This document shows, in pieces, positions 8,407 through 18,295 of a stretch of DNA of 64,000 nucleotides. The position numbers were made by a program, and so were the translations under genes. Below the pieces are notes generated by a model, which was not told where the DNA came from, did no database searches, and saw only the letters and a program-made list of their open reading frames with translations. Origin of the DNA: Solidesulfovibrio carbinoliphilus subsp. oakridgensis (GTDB lineage: Bacteria > Desulfobacterota > Desulfovibrionia > Desulfovibrionales > Desulfovibrionaceae); NCBI RefSeq assembly GCF_000177215.2, contig NZ_CM001368.1, forward strand, positions 62,001-126,000. The letters run 5' to 3'. Each line of letters begins with the position of its first letter. Within the stretch, counting starts at the first letter, position 1.

Positions 8407-8871
8407 ATGTTGATCGCCACCCTCAAGGAACTCTTCGCCGAACACGGCCTGAAGTTCACCAACCAGCGCTACCTGGTCTACCGGACCATGGCCGCAGCCA
8501 GGGACCACCCCTCGGCCGAGACGGTCTGGCGGCGGGTGCGCGGCGAGGCGCCGGCCATTTCCCTGGACACGGTCTACCGGACCCTGGCCGCTTTCGAGAC
8601 CCGGGGGCTGGTGGCCCGGGTGCCGGGCGGCGGGGACGAGGGGCGCTTTGACGGCGACGCCACGCCGCACCACCACCTGGTGTGCCTGTCGTGCGGGGCC
8701 ATCGAGGATTTTTCCATGCCCGGCGCCGGGCTGGCCGATCTGCCGCCCGAGGTTTCGGCCTGGGGGCGGGTCAGGGATGCCCAGGTGTTGGTGCGAGGCG
8801 TATGTCGCCGCTGCCTTTGCCAAGTGGAAAACCAACAACCGGATGCGAATCAAAGGAGCGAATGTCGATGA
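8407..8871 (+). CDS. perR: peroxide-responsive Fur-family repressor PerR
   Basis: A 154-residue Fur-family metalloregulator. The N-terminal winged helix contains FTNQRYLVYRTM and the recognition-helix region LDTVYRTLAAFE. The dimerisation half has the HHHLVCLSCG metal motif and a second Cys pair CRRCLC near the C-terminus, giving the structural zinc site. In PerR, iron-catalysed histidine oxidation releases DNA under peroxide stress. The gene order perR-rbr-rdl is that of the known D. vulgaris operon, which supports PerR over Fur or Zur. Its stop overlaps the rubrerythrin start (ATGA). Confidence 0.9.
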   Translation: MLIATLKELFAEHGLKFTNQRYLVYRTMAAARDHPSAETVWRRVRGEAPAISLDTVYRTLAAFETRGLVARVPGGGDEGRFDGDATPHHHLVCLSCGAIEDFSMPGAGLADLPPEVSAWGRVRDAQVLVRGVCRRCLCQVENQQPDANQRSECR

Positions 8872-9362
8872 GCAAGACCATGGATAACCTCAAGGAAGCT
8901 TTTGCCGGCGAATCCCAGGCCAACCGCAAGTACCTCGCCTATGCCGCCCAGGCCGAAAAAGAGGGCCACGTCGGCGTGGCCAAGCTCTTCAAGGCCGCGG
9001 CCGCCGCCGAGACCGTCCACGCCCACGGCCACCTGCGCAACATGAAGGGCATCGGCGACACGGCCGCCAATTTGCAGGATGCCATCGCCGGGGAGACCCA
9101 TGAATTCAAGAGCATGTATCCCGGCATGATCGAGGACGCCAAGGCCGAGGGCGACAAGGCGGCCGAGCGCGGCTTCACCTTTGCCAACGCCGTGGAAGAG
9201 CTCCACGCCAACCTGTACGCCGAAGCGGCCAAGGACGTGGCCGGCTACCCGGCCAAGGACTGGTACGTCTGCTCGGTGTGCGGCTACACCGTGGCCGGCG
9301 GGGCCCCGGACAAGTGCCCGGTCTGCCAGGCCCTGGCCAAGTCCTTTTTCAAGGTCGACTAA
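8868..9362 (+). CDS. rbr: rubrerythrin
   Basis: A 164-residue non-haem iron protein that reduces hydrogen peroxide in anaerobes. The N-terminal four-helix domain carries the di-iron ligands in [13 protein letters not shown], the [13 protein letters not shown] region, AIAGETHEF and [13 protein letters not shown]. The C-terminal rubredoxin domain has CSVCGY and CPVCQA for the Fe(Cys)4 centre. Two in-frame ATGs exist. The one at 8868 is preferred because it forms ATGA with the perR stop and lies nine bases from GGAG, whereas the ATG at 8862 is only three bases away. Confidence 0.95.
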   Translation: MSKTMDNLKEAFAGESQANRKYLAYAAQAEKEGHVGVAKLFKAAAAAETVHAHGHLRNMKGIGDTAANLQDAIAGETHEFKSMYPGMIEDAKAEGDKAAERGFTFANAVEELHANLYAEAAKDVAGYPAKDWYVCSVCGYTVAGGAPDKCPVCQALAKSFFKVD

Positions 9363-9405
9363 ACGGCGTCCGGGCCGCAAGGCCCCGGGACGACAAGGAG
9401 CGCCC

Positions 9406-9621
9406 ATGGCCGCCCCTGAGAACATGTGGCAATGCCAGACCACCAACTGTGGCTACATCTACGACCCGGACCGGGGCGACCGCAAAGGCAAGATCCCGGC
9501 CGGCACGTCCTTCGAGGACCTGCCCGAGGATTGGAAGTGCCCGATCTGCGGCGGCGGCAAGAAGTGCTTTCGCCCGCTGGCCGGCCCGGGCTCGACCAAA
9601 GAGGTCAAGTGTCCCGTCTGA
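9406..9621 (+). CDS. rdl: rubredoxin-like protein Rdl
   Basis: A 71-residue small iron protein, probably the electron donor to rubrerythrin. It has [12 protein letters not shown] at the N-terminus, so the first cysteine pair is spaced C-x4-C instead of the usual C-x2-C, and [10 protein letters not shown] further on. The x4 spacing is what is known for Rdl and rubredoxin-2 types in Desulfovibrio. AAGGAG precedes the ATG. It is the third gene of perR-rbr-rdl and is followed by a 13-bp hairpin. Confidence 0.9.
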   Translation: MAAPENMWQCQTTNCGYIYDPDRGDRKGKIPAGTSFEDLPEDWKCPICGGGKKCFRPLAGPGSTKEVKCPV

Positions 9622-9622
9622 C

Positions 9623-9652
9623 GGCCGGGCGGCCCGCAAGGGCCGCCCGGCC
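9623..9652 (+). terminator. hairpin after rdl
   Basis: GGCCGGGCGGCCC pairs perfectly with GGGCCGCCCGGCC around GCAA, directly after the rdl stop. No T-run follows, so it may stabilise the mRNA 3' end rather than terminate on its own. Confidence 0.6.
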
Positions 9653-9659
9653 AGTGCGG

Positions 9660-9820
9660 CCTTCGCTAGAAAATATGCTGATATTTTTTAGAAAAAAATA
9701 GCTGTTTCAACGTGTTGTTCTCGATATTCGTATGCGCGAATTTCGAGGACGCGACACTGGCCCAGGCTCTTCCTGGCACGGCCCCGCTCCGGCAACTCCG
9801 GAGCGGGGCCGTGTTTTTTC
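9660..9820 (+). ncRNA. candidate small RNA with its own terminator
   Basis: After rdl comes an unusually AT-rich stretch (9662-9710) containing TATGCTGATATTTTTTAG, then a hairpin CTCGATATTCG/CGAATTTCGAG (9720-9747, one mismatch, loop TATGCG), then a strong intrinsic terminator at 9778. No open frame fits. An AT-rich promoter-like segment about 70 bases before an isolated terminator is the layout of a small RNA gene. The alternative is a second terminator for the perR operon with a structured 3' UTR. Confidence 0.4.
9778..9819 (+). terminator. strong intrinsic terminator
   Basis: ACGGCCCCGCTCCGG pairs perfectly with CCGGAGCGGGGCCGT around CAACT and is followed by GTTTTTTC. The T-run is on the plus strand, so it ends plus-strand transcription ahead of the convergent permease gene. 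Confidence 0.88.
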
Positions 9821-9944
9821 CTGCGTCCGGGCCACCTCTTCCACCCGGCCGGGCGGAAAGGCGGACGCCGCTTCCTGGCGACGGCCGGCCCGGCGTTTGG
9901 CGGGGCGAGGGGGGAGTCGCAAGGACCGCCCGTTGGGGCGCGCG

Positions 9945-11159
9945 TCAACGGTCCTTGCCGTCTGGTGCCGCGGGCGATTGGATGAGCGGCGAGGCGGGCG
10001 ACTGGACCGGCGGCTCCGTGGAGGATTTGATCAGGGTCGGCGTGGCCAGCGGCGTCTCCAGGCCGGGACCGGGCGTGGTCACCAGGTTTCGTTCCTCCAG
10101 CACGTGGCGGTAGTCCTCGGCGTAGAGCGTCAGCATGACCATGGCGAAGCCGAGGATCAGCGGCCCGTAGAGGATGCCGAGGGCCCCGAAGAACTTGATG
10201 CCGCCGATGATGGCCAGAAAGACCCAGAAGGTCGACATCTTGGACCTGTTTTGCATCAAAAGCGGCCGGATGACGGAATCGATGCTGGAGATGACCACCG
10301 CCCCCCAGACGGCCAGGAAAAGTCCCCACTGCCAGTCGCCGGTCAGCATGAGGTAGATCGAGACCGGCAGCCAGATGATGGCCGTGCCGACCACCGGGAT
10401 GAGCGAGGCGAACCCCATCATGAAGCCCCAGAAAAAGGGGTTGATGCCCACGATGAAAAGCCCGATCCCCCCGGCCAGGCCCTGGGCCAGGGCGATGACG
10501 AAGGCGCCGAGGATCACGGACTTGGCCACGTCGTCGAGCTGGCGGAAGATCCTGTTCTCCTGGTCCGTGGACAGCGGCAGGAGGTAGCGGGCCTGGGCCA
10601 GCATGGCGTCGCCGTCGCGGATGAGGAAAAAGAGCACGAAGATGAGGATCACGAAGTTCATGGTCAGGACAAAGACGTTGCCGACGATCTTGGTGCCGCT
10701 GTCGAGCAGGAGCTGGCCGGCGTTTTTGGAGATGTCCAGCAGGTCGGCCTGGAAGGCCAGTTTCTTCACGTCCAGAAACGGCAGGTGCTCCTGGACCCAG
10801 CCCACGTAGGGGGCCAGGGCGTCGCGGCTTAAGAGCGTGTTGAAGTCCGTGACGGACAGTTGGTGCTGCAGGGCGTTGACCGACTGGACGCCCTGGGCCA
10901 GGAGCGAGCCCAGGAAAAAGAAGATGGGGATGATGAGGCACGTGAAGATAAGCCCCGTGGTCAGGAGGGCGGACAGGGTGGGGCGGTGGCCGCACAGGGG
11001 GTCGAGCCGGCGCTGGACGGGCTTGAAAAGGGCGGCCAGGACCACCCCGATGATAAGGATGTCCACGAAGGGGCGCAGCACGATATAGGCCATGACCAGG
11101 GCCACGGCCAGGATCAGAAGCAGGAAGATGGAATAGAAATGCTTGCGTTCTCGGTTCAT
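9945..11159 (-). CDS. AI-2E family (PerM-like) membrane transporter
   Basis: A 404-residue polytopic protein of the AI-2E/PerM family. It opens with a pair of helices (FYSIFLLLILAVALVMAYIV and the next), has a periplasmic or amphipathic middle region, then a cluster of helices with PFFWGFMMGFASLIPVVGTA, the family's typical GxxxxxPxxG signature. The C-terminal 50 residues are a Pro/Ser/Thr-rich tail without a domain. Family members export autoinducers or other small molecules, or act as Na+/H+ antiporters; the substrate here is unknown. The start is ATG at 11159. The upstream extension is low-complexity and divergent with the rhomboid gene. Confidence 0.87.
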   Translation of the reverse strand: MNRERKHFYSIFLLLILAVALVMAYIVLRPFVDILIIGVVLAALFKPVQRRLDPLCGHRPTLSALLTTGLIFTCLIIPIFFFLGSLLAQGVQSVNALQHQLSVTDFNTLLSRDALAPYVGWVQEHLPFLDVKKLAFQADLLDISKNAGQLLLDSGTKIVGNVFVLTMNFVILIFVLFFLIRDGDAMLAQARYLLPLSTDQENRIFRQLDDVAKSVILGAFVIALAQGLAGGIGLFIVGINPFFWGFMMGFASLIPVVGTAIIWLPVSIYLMLTGDWQWGLFLAVWGAVVISSIDSVIRPLLMQNRSKMSTFWVFLAIIGGIKFFGALGILYGPLILGFAMVMLTLYAEDYRHVLEERNLVTTPGPGLETPLATPTLIKSSTEPPVQSPASPLIQSPAAPDGKDR

Positions 11160-11301
11160 GCCCCCGGCTCTATCAAAATGGCGGGCCCGGCCGCAAGGGA
11201 AATGGAGCCGGCGCGACGTTGCGCCTTCTCGCCCCTCTGTCGTATACCGTGGCCCGTATGACGTTTGCACGCACTGTCGTCTCCGGGCCGGGGAGGGCGC
11301 C

Positions 11302-12378
11302 ATGACCGGCGATTCCCGGTCGGGCCCTCCCGACGCTCCCGATGCTCCCGACGCGCCCGAAACGCCGGCCCGGCCGTCGAGGCCCGGCCCGCCGTCCGTG
11401 CCCGGGCGCCGTCCCTCCCTGTGGCCGCGCCCCGGCCAGCGCGACCTGACCCCGGCGCTCCTCGGCGACGGCCGCGTCTCGGCCACGGAAATACGGGCCC
11501 GGGAATGGGCCTATGTGCTGGCCGCGCGCGGCATTCCCCACGTGCTGCGCCGGGAGGGGAGCGGCTGGCGGCTTTACGTGCCGCGCCGCCGGGCCGAGGA
11601 GGGGCTGGCCGAAATCCGGGCCTATGCCGCCGAGCGGTCCGATGTGGTCCTCTACGATCCCGAAGCCGGGCCAGACCGGCCCCCGGTGGGGCTGGCGGTC
11701 CTGGCCTGGATGGGCGTGGTGACCGGATTCTGGGGATTTCTCCTCGGCGGGGCGCCTTTTTTCGGCCGTCACGTCCGGTGGCGGGACATCGGGGCCGGCG
11801 ATTCGGCGGCCATGCTGGCCGGCCAGTGGTGGCGGGCGGTCACTTCCCTGTGCCTGCACGCCGATCCGGCGCATCTTTTCGGCAACGCGGCCTGCGGCAC
11901 GCTCTTTCTGGTGCTTCTGTGCCGGGAAACCGGGGTCGGCCTCGGCTTTGCCCTGGCCCTTGGCGCCGGGGTGGCGGGCAATGTGGCCAAGGTGCTCATC
12001 CAGGGCCCGGGCCTCCATTTCCTCGGCGCGTCCACCGCGGTCTTCGGGGCCTTGGGCGTCCTTGGCGGGGTGCGGCTCGTCAGCCGCCTAAATCCCCTTT
12101 CGGCCAAACGGGCGGCCACGGCCGGGGCGGCGCTGATGCTCCTGGCCATGCTCGGGGCCGGGCCGGGAGAGGACGGGGGCCCGGGAGCCGGCGGGGCCGT
12201 GGACCTGGCCGGCCACCTGTTCGGCTTCCTGTCCGGGGCCTTGCTCGGGCTTGGGGCCGGCTGGCTGGTGGATCGGCGGGGCCGGCCGGGCGGCGCGGCC
12301 CAGGCCCTTTTCGGGGCCCTGGCCGCCGCTGTCGCGCTGGGAGCCCTGGGGCTGGCCCTGGCCTTCGGGCAGGGCTGA
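11302..12378 (+). CDS. rhomboid family intramembrane serine protease
   Basis: A 358-residue protein with a ~130-residue soluble N-terminal part (Pro-rich start, then a small alpha/beta region) and a six-helix rhomboid core. Catalytic elements are present. LHADPAHLFGN (His186, His191, Asn195) forms the oxyanion helix, FLGASTAVFG carries the nucleophile Ser244, and DLAGHLFGFLSG carries His305. It should cleave transmembrane segments of membrane proteins. The substrate is unknown. GGGGAGGG lies upstream of the ATG. It is divergent from the AI-2E permease, with 142 bp between. Confidence 0.88.
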   Translation: MTGDSRSGPPDAPDAPDAPETPARPSRPGPPSVPGRRPSLWPRPGQRDLTPALLGDGRVSATEIRAREWAYVLAARGIPHVLRREGSGWRLYVPRRRAEEGLAEIRAYAAERSDVVLYDPEAGPDRPPVGLAVLAWMGVVTGFWGFLLGGAPFFGRHVRWRDIGAGDSAAMLAGQWWRAVTSLCLHADPAHLFGNAACGTLFLVLLCRETGVGLGFALALGAGVAGNVAKVLIQGPGLHFLGASTAVFGALGVLGGVRLVSRLNPLSAKRAATAGAALMLLAMLGAGPGEDGGPGAGGAVDLAGHLFGFLSGALLGLGAGWLVDRRGRPGGAAQALFGALAAAVALGALGLALAFGQG

Positions 12379-12516
12379 GCCCCGGCGCCGGCCCGGAGGC
12401 CGGGACCGAGGAAGCCTTTGCCTTGGACGGCGATTTCGGATAAGCCCCCGGATTGCCGCCGCCTTGCGCCCACGGGCCGGGCGGGGGTTTCAACGTCGTT
12501 TGGGGGTGGGAGCGCC

Positions 12517-13020
12517 ATGAGCCTTACGGGCCTCGTTTTCGAGGGAGAGGACATCCGGTACAGGACCGGCAAGCACTGGGTGGTGCTGGCCAAGGCGGTG
12601 ATCCTCTTCGCCCTGGCCGTGGCCGTGTGGTCGAGCGAACCGGCCCTGCTCAAGCTCGCCCAGTTCAAGGCCCCGGAAGAACTTGAAAAATTCCTGCCGA
12701 AGATCATCGCCGCCGCCATCTGGGTCTTCCGCTACGTCTTTTTCCTCTTGCTGACGCTTCTGGCCCTGGTCCGGCTCTTTTCCTTTTTCACCCTGCGGAT
12801 CGGGGTCACGGACAAGCGCCTTTTGTGCGACGACGCGCTTTTCGGCACCTTCTCCCTGGACATCGGCAAGATCGAGTCCGTCAAGTGCGAGCCCGGGGTT
12901 TTCGGCGGTCTTCTCGGCTACGGCAAGATGGTCTTGACGGCGTCGAGCAGCCAGCGGCTGGTGCTGACCAACATCCGCCGCCCCCACGCCCTGGAACAGG
13001 AACTCTTCGCGGCCAAATAG
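12517..13020 (+). CDS. membrane protein with bacterial PH-like domain
   Basis: A 167-residue protein with two membrane helices (about 25-42 and 65-92) followed by a ~75-residue domain. The pattern TLRIGVTDKRLLC...FSLDIGKIESVKCEPGV...GKMVLT matches the bacterial PH domain (bPH_2) fold found in YdbS/YdbT-like membrane proteins. The molecular function is unknown. GGGAG precedes the ATG. It lies upstream of a histidine kinase with 66 bp between and may be co-transcribed. Confidence 0.75.
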   Translation: MSLTGLVFEGEDIRYRTGKHWVVLAKAVILFALAVAVWSSEPALLKLAQFKAPEELEKFLPKIIAAAIWVFRYVFFLLLTLLALVRLFSFFTLRIGVTDKRLLCDDALFGTFSLDIGKIESVKCEPGVFGGLLGYGKMVLTASSSQRLVLTNIRRPHALEQELFAAK

Positions 13021-13086
13021 CTTTGGAGCGGCGGGGCGTCCGGCCCTTCCGGCCAGGCCCTCCCTTCCCGCCGAGAACCGCCGACC

Positions 13087-14541
13087 ATGTATCTGTACCG
13101 AAAACCCATCAAGCACTACGGCATCCTTTTCAAGATGCTCGTGGTCTATATCGGCATCATGGTGGTGGCCTACTTCACCACCTCGACGCTTTTGATCTAC
13201 ATCAAGGAATCGGTCAACATCTCCCGGGACATCGTCAAGGTCCGCTTCGAGGTCCTGTCCATCTCCCAGCGGCTGGTGGACAGCTTGCTGGCCATGGAGG
13301 AGAACCAGAAGAAGTTCGAGATCCTCCATTCCGACGAGTACCGCAAAAACTTCCTGGCGGCCCTGAACGAATACAAAAATGCCATCTGGAGCATCCTGTG
13401 GTTCCGCTACGAGGGGTTTTCCGCCTGGGAAGAGCTGCATGCCGAGTTCCGCCAGGTCTTTCCCGACCTGGCCCAGGGCCGGGACCTGGCCCGGGAACCG
13501 TGGATCGACCAGGAAAAGTTGAACCAGTGGATGCGCATCGTGGTCAGCGCCCGGCAGGACAACGAACGGGTCCTGGAATCGGGCATGCGGGAGCTTTTCC
13601 GCATCAGCGAGGTGGCGGTCAGCCGGGGCGTGTCGGGCCTGGCCATTTCCATCGGCGTGGGGCTTTTGGGCATCCTTTTTCTCACCTATTCGCTCAGCCG
13701 TCCGCTTCGGGAGCTTCGAAAGGGCATCCGGGCCTACACCCGCGACGGCCGGCTGGAGCCGATCCGGGTCCTGTCCCAGGACGAGCTCGGCGAGCTTGGC
13801 GCGGCCTTCAACGACATGACGGTGCGGCTCAAGGAAGAGGAGCGGATGCGCACGGACTTCATCGACATGGTCAGCCACGAGATCCGCACGCCGCTGACCT
13901 CCATCCGCGAGTCGGTCAACCTCATGCGCGAGCGGGTGCTCGGCGAGGTCAACGAGCGCCAGAAGCGGTTCCTGGACATCGCCAGCGACGAGTTGCAGCG
14001 GATTTCCACCATGCTGACGAGCCTGCTCAAGGTCTCGAGCATGGCCTCCCAGATCGTGGACCTGTCGCCGACCACGTTCAACCCCGAGGAGCTCCTGCGC
14101 GAGACCCTGGAAAAGGCCGGCCCGGCGGCCGAGGCCAAGGACCTGCGCTTGACGCCGCGCGTCGGTCGCGACATCGTGTCCGTCATGGGGGACCGGGAGC
14201 TTCTCGGCCAGGCGCTCTACAATCTGATCGGCAATGCCGTGAAGTTCTCCCCGGTCGAACGGTCGGTGCTGGTCGGCCTGGAAATGGCCGACGGCGGCCA
14301 GAAACTCCTTTTCAGCATCACCGACGAAGGTCCCGGCATTCCGGAGGAAGAGCAGTCCCACGTCTTCAGCAAGTACTACCGGGGGGCGCGCACCAAGCGG
14401 ACGACCGACGGCATCGGCCTTGGCCTTTCCATCGCCAGGACCATCGTCGAGGCCCACGGCGGCAACATCTGGCTGTCGAGCCTTCCCGGCAAGGGATGTA
14501 CGTTTTACTTTACCATTCCAGTGGATGGGGCAAGAATCTGA
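13087..14541 (+). CDS. sensor histidine kinase, GlrK/QseE-like
   Basis: A 484-residue membrane kinase. TM1 is about 17-38, a helical extracytoplasmic sensor of ~140 residues follows, TM2 is about 181-205, and a HAMP linker leads to the kinase core. The phosphoacceptor is His264 in DMVSHEIRTPLTSI, and the HATPase domain has N (LYNLIGNAVKF), G1 (DEGPGIP) and G2 (GIGLGLSIA) boxes. The next gene is a lipoprotein and the one after a sigma-54 response regulator, the same order as E. coli glrK-qseG-glrR. I therefore read it as the sensor of that type of system. The lipoprotein start is one base after its stop. Confidence 0.88.
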   Translation: MYLYRKPIKHYGILFKMLVVYIGIMVVAYFTTSTLLIYIKESVNISRDIVKVRFEVLSISQRLVDSLLAMEENQKKFEILHSDEYRKNFLAALNEYKNAIWSILWFRYEGFSAWEELHAEFRQVFPDLAQGRDLAREPWIDQEKLNQWMRIVVSARQDNERVLESGMRELFRISEVAVSRGVSGLAISIGVGLLGILFLTYSLSRPLRELRKGIRAYTRDGRLEPIRVLSQDELGELGAAFNDMTVRLKEEERMRTDFIDMVSHEIRTPLTSIRESVNLMRERVLGEVNERQKRFLDIASDELQRISTMLTSLLKVSSMASQIVDLSPTTFNPEELLRETLEKAGPAAEAKDLRLTPRVGRDIVSVMGDRELLGQALYNLIGNAVKFSPVERSVLVGLEMADGGQKLLFSITDEGPGIPEEEQSHVFSKYYRGARTKRTTDGIGLGLSIARTIVEAHGGNIWLSSLPGKGCTFYFTIPVDGARI

Positions 14542-14542
14542 C

Positions 14543-15169
14543 ATGGCCCACGAAGTGTCGCATCTCTACGGCAAGAAAGTGATCCAGGGCGTTTGCGGCC
14601 TGGCCCTGGCCGCCTGCCTCGGCTGCGCCCGGCACGAACCGGCTCCGGTGGCCCCGCTGCCCGAGCCGGCGGTCCCGGCGGCGGCTCCCGCGGTCGCGCC
14701 CGAGGCCCCGGCCCGGGCGGACCGGCGGCTGACGTCCTACGATCTCGGCGTGCGGGCCTATGACGCCGGCGAGCTCAAGCGCGCCGCAACCCTTTGGCGG
14801 GAAGCCGCGACCAATAATCCGGATCCGGCCGTGCGCCGCCGGGCCATGTTCGCCCTGGCCGCGGTCAAGTTGACCCAGGCCGGCAGCGAGTCCGAACTGT
14901 CGACTGCCCAGGACCTGCTCGACGCCTGGGCCAAATCCTCGCCGCCGGGCGGCAGCGGCGAGGACCCGCGCTTTCTTTTGCCCGCCTTTCGGACCTTCAA
15001 GCCGGCCTTTGCCGTCAAGGAGATGCGGACCACCCTGGAGCGCGACTGCGGCAAGAAGCTCGCCGAACGCGAGGAGCAGGTGAAAAAAAGCCTGCAGCAG
15101 CAGGTCAAGGCCCTGGAAACCATCCACCAGCAGATCCAGGAAAAGAAAAAGGGCCTGACCAATTACTAG
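14543..15169 (+). CDS. lipoprotein between kinase and regulator (QseG-like position)
   Basis: A 208-residue predicted lipoprotein. The signal ends in LALAAC with the lipidated Cys at residue 25. A Pro/Ala-rich linker follows, then a TPR-like helical region (YDLGVRAYDAGELKRAATLW) and a C-terminal coiled coil rich in Lys/Gln/Glu. It lies between a histidine kinase and a sigma-54 regulator, the position of QseG (YfhG) in E. coli. QseG is also a small lipoprotein that influences its kinase. Sequence similarity to QseG is not evident by eye; the analogy rests on position and topology. It may sense envelope state and signal to the kinase. Confidence 0.78.
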   Translation: MAHEVSHLYGKKVIQGVCGLALAACLGCARHEPAPVAPLPEPAVPAAAPAVAPEAPARADRRLTSYDLGVRAYDAGELKRAATLWREAATNNPDPAVRRRAMFALAAVKLTQAGSESELSTAQDLLDAWAKSSPPGGSGEDPRFLLPAFRTFKPAFAVKEMRTTLERDCGKKLAEREEQVKKSLQQQVKALETIHQQIQEKKKGLTNY

Positions 15170-15199
15170 CAACCAGCCCCAAGCGATCCCGGGACGCCC

Positions 15200-16561
<1,362 letters not shown>

Positions 16562-16602
16562 GCCCCGGCTTTCCGGCCCGCCCCGGCCGAGGTCTTGCGC
16601 CT

Positions 16603-16618
16603 TGGCAAGGGGCGTGCT
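16603..16618 (+). promoter_or_regulatory. predicted sigma-54 promoter
   Basis: TGGCAAGGGGCGTGCT has the invariant GG (16604-16605) and GC (16616-16617) with exactly 10 bp between, close to TGGCACG-N4-TTGCT. It gives a leader of about 75 nt before the permease ATG. It sits directly after the gene of a sigma-54 response regulator. Confidence 0.65.
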
Positions 16619-16703
16619 TTCTGTCAGACACGCAAGGAAGCCCTCTTCCCCTGCCGGGGAGAGGGGAGGCACCGGCGCGGGAGCCGGAAACGGGTTTTGT
16701 CAC

Positions 16704-17495
16704 ATGCCGCACGCAAACGGGGCCAAGAAAGCCGCTTCGGGTCTTCCCACCCCGGGCCCATCGTCTTCCGGGCCTCCGTTGCCCGGCCCCCCGGCTTCCG
16801 CGAAAAAGGCCAGGATCGCCCGGCAGGTGGTCCTGCCCTTTCGCATGTCCTTGGAGATAAGCCTCAAAAGCATCCGGGTCCGGTTTTTCCGCTCCATGGT
16901 CACGGTGGCCAGCCTCGTTTTGGCCGTGGCCTTTCTGAGCTTCATCCTGTCCGGGTCCGAGGTGGCGGCCGGGCTTTTGCGTTCCGGCGACCCGGCCCTT
17001 CGCGCGGCGCTCATCGAAGCCGGGTTCGACCTGCCGGCCATGGCGCCGCCGGCCGGGCAGGCCGCTGCCGAGGCCGCCCGGCTCGGGGCCGGGCCCAAGG
17101 AGCGCTGGATCGTCATCCTGTCGCTTCTGGTCTGCACGGTCGGCATCGTGAACGCCCAGCTCATGGCCGTGACCGAGCGGTTCCGGGAGATCGGCACCAT
17201 GAAGTGCCTGGGCGCCCTGGACCGGTTCATCCTGCGCCTTTTTCTGCTTGAAGCCGGGGTGCAGGGGCTGGCCGGGTCCCTGGTCGGGGCCGTGGCCGGC
17301 ATTGGCGTCGGCCTGCTTGCGGGCCTTGTCCGGTACGGCACCGCGGCCGTGGCCCAGGTGTCCGTGGCCGGCCTCGGCCGGGTCATGCTGGTTTCCATGG
17401 CCGTGGGCGCGGGGTTGAGCCTTTTGGGCGTGGTCTACCCGGCGGTGGTGGCCGCCAGGATGCGGCCCGTGGAGGCCATGCGGGCCCAGGAGTGA
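16704..17495 (+). CDS. FtsX-like ABC transporter permease, small
   Basis: A 263-residue permease with a Pro/Ala-rich N-terminus and FtsX-type membrane helices at about 65-87, 130-152, 177-210 and 215-245. The cytoplasmic coupling region ERFREIGTMKCLGA is typical of MacB/LolC permeases. The periplasmic loop is very short (~40 residues) compared with MacB. The protein pairs with the ATPase encoded 53 bp downstream. ATG 16704 is preferred; ATG 16845, just before the first coupling segment MSLEISLKSIRVRF, is an alternative. It is the first gene after the predicted sigma-54 promoter. The transported substrate is unknown. Confidence 0.85.
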   Translation: MPHANGAKKAASGLPTPGPSSSGPPLPGPPASAKKARIARQVVLPFRMSLEISLKSIRVRFFRSMVTVASLVLAVAFLSFILSGSEVAAGLLRSGDPALRAALIEAGFDLPAMAPPAGQAAAEAARLGAGPKERWIVILSLLVCTVGIVNAQLMAVTERFREIGTMKCLGALDRFILRLFLLEAGVQGLAGSLVGAVAGIGVGLLAGLVRYGTAAVAQVSVAGLGRVMLVSMAVGAGLSLLGVVYPAVVAARMRPVEAMRAQE

Positions 17496-17548
17496 CGGAA
17501 CCGGCCATTTGGGCGGCATAAGCGACCAAACGAGGGGGATGGCGGGAC

Positions 17549-18289
17549 ATGGCCGAGGCGCACAACATTGTCCGGGTATCCGGCGTGGCCAAGACCTTCA
17601 CCATGGGCAGCCAGGTGGTGACGGCCCTTCGCGGCGTGGACCTGACCATCAGGGCCGGGGAATACCTGTCCATCATGGGGCCGTCGGGGTCTGGCAAGTC
17701 CACGCTTTTTAACATGATCGGCGGCCTCGACAAGCCCTCTTCGGGCAAGGTCTTCATCGACGAGGTGGACATCGCCCAGCTCGACGCCTACGAGCTGGCC
17801 TGGCTGCGAAACCGCAAGATCGGCTACATCTTCCAGACGTTCAACCTGATCCAGGTCATGACGGCGCTCGAAAACGTCACCCTGCCCATGACCTTCGCCG
17901 GCGTGTCCCAGGACGAGGCCGCCGAAAAGGGGCTCGGGCTCCTGGCCCTGGTCGGGTTGCGCGAGCGGCACGCCCACAAGCCCCAGGAGCTTTCCGGCGG
18001 CCAGCAGCAGCGGGTGGCCATCGCCCGGTCGCTCGCCAACACGCCGGCCATCATCCTGGCCGACGAGCCGACCGGCAACCTCGACCTCACGACCGGCGAG
18101 GAGATCATCACGCTCCTTAAGCGCCTGAGCAGCGAGCGCGGGGTCACGGTCATCTCGGCCACCCACGATTACAAAATGCTCAACGTCTCCGACCGCGTGG
18201 TCTGGATCCGGGACGGCCGCATCGACAAGATCGAGGAACGCGACCAGCTCAACATTTCCGTCGGAACCATCGGGACCAAAGAGGAATAG
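17549..18289 (+). CDS. LolD/MacB-type ABC transporter ATPase
   Basis: A 246-residue ATPase of the LolD/MacB subfamily. It has Walker A GPSGSGKST, a Q-loop in YIFQTFNLI, signature LSGGQQQRVAIARS, Walker B IILADEPTGNLD and the H-loop ATHD. Such ATPases drive mechanotransmission permeases that extract lipoproteins, toxins or peptides from the membrane rather than pumping solutes through it. It should serve the small permease before it and the giant permease after it (6 bp downstream), which both carry FtsX-type coupling sequences. Confidence 0.93.
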   Translation: MAEAHNIVRVSGVAKTFTMGSQVVTALRGVDLTIRAGEYLSIMGPSGSGKSTLFNMIGGLDKPSSGKVFIDEVDIAQLDAYELAWLRNRKIGYIFQTFNLIQVMTALENVTLPMTFAGVSQDEAAEKGLGLLALVGLRERHAHKPQELSGGQQQRVAIARSLANTPAIILADEPTGNLDLTTGEEIITLLKRLSSERGVTVISATHDYKMLNVSDRVVWIRDGRIDKIEERDQLNISVGTIGTKEE

Positions 18290-18295
18290 GCCGGC

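Noticed and set aside
12490-14544. 684-codon minus-strand frame opposite the kinase
   Set aside because: It is antisense to an unambiguous histidine kinase and low-complexity.
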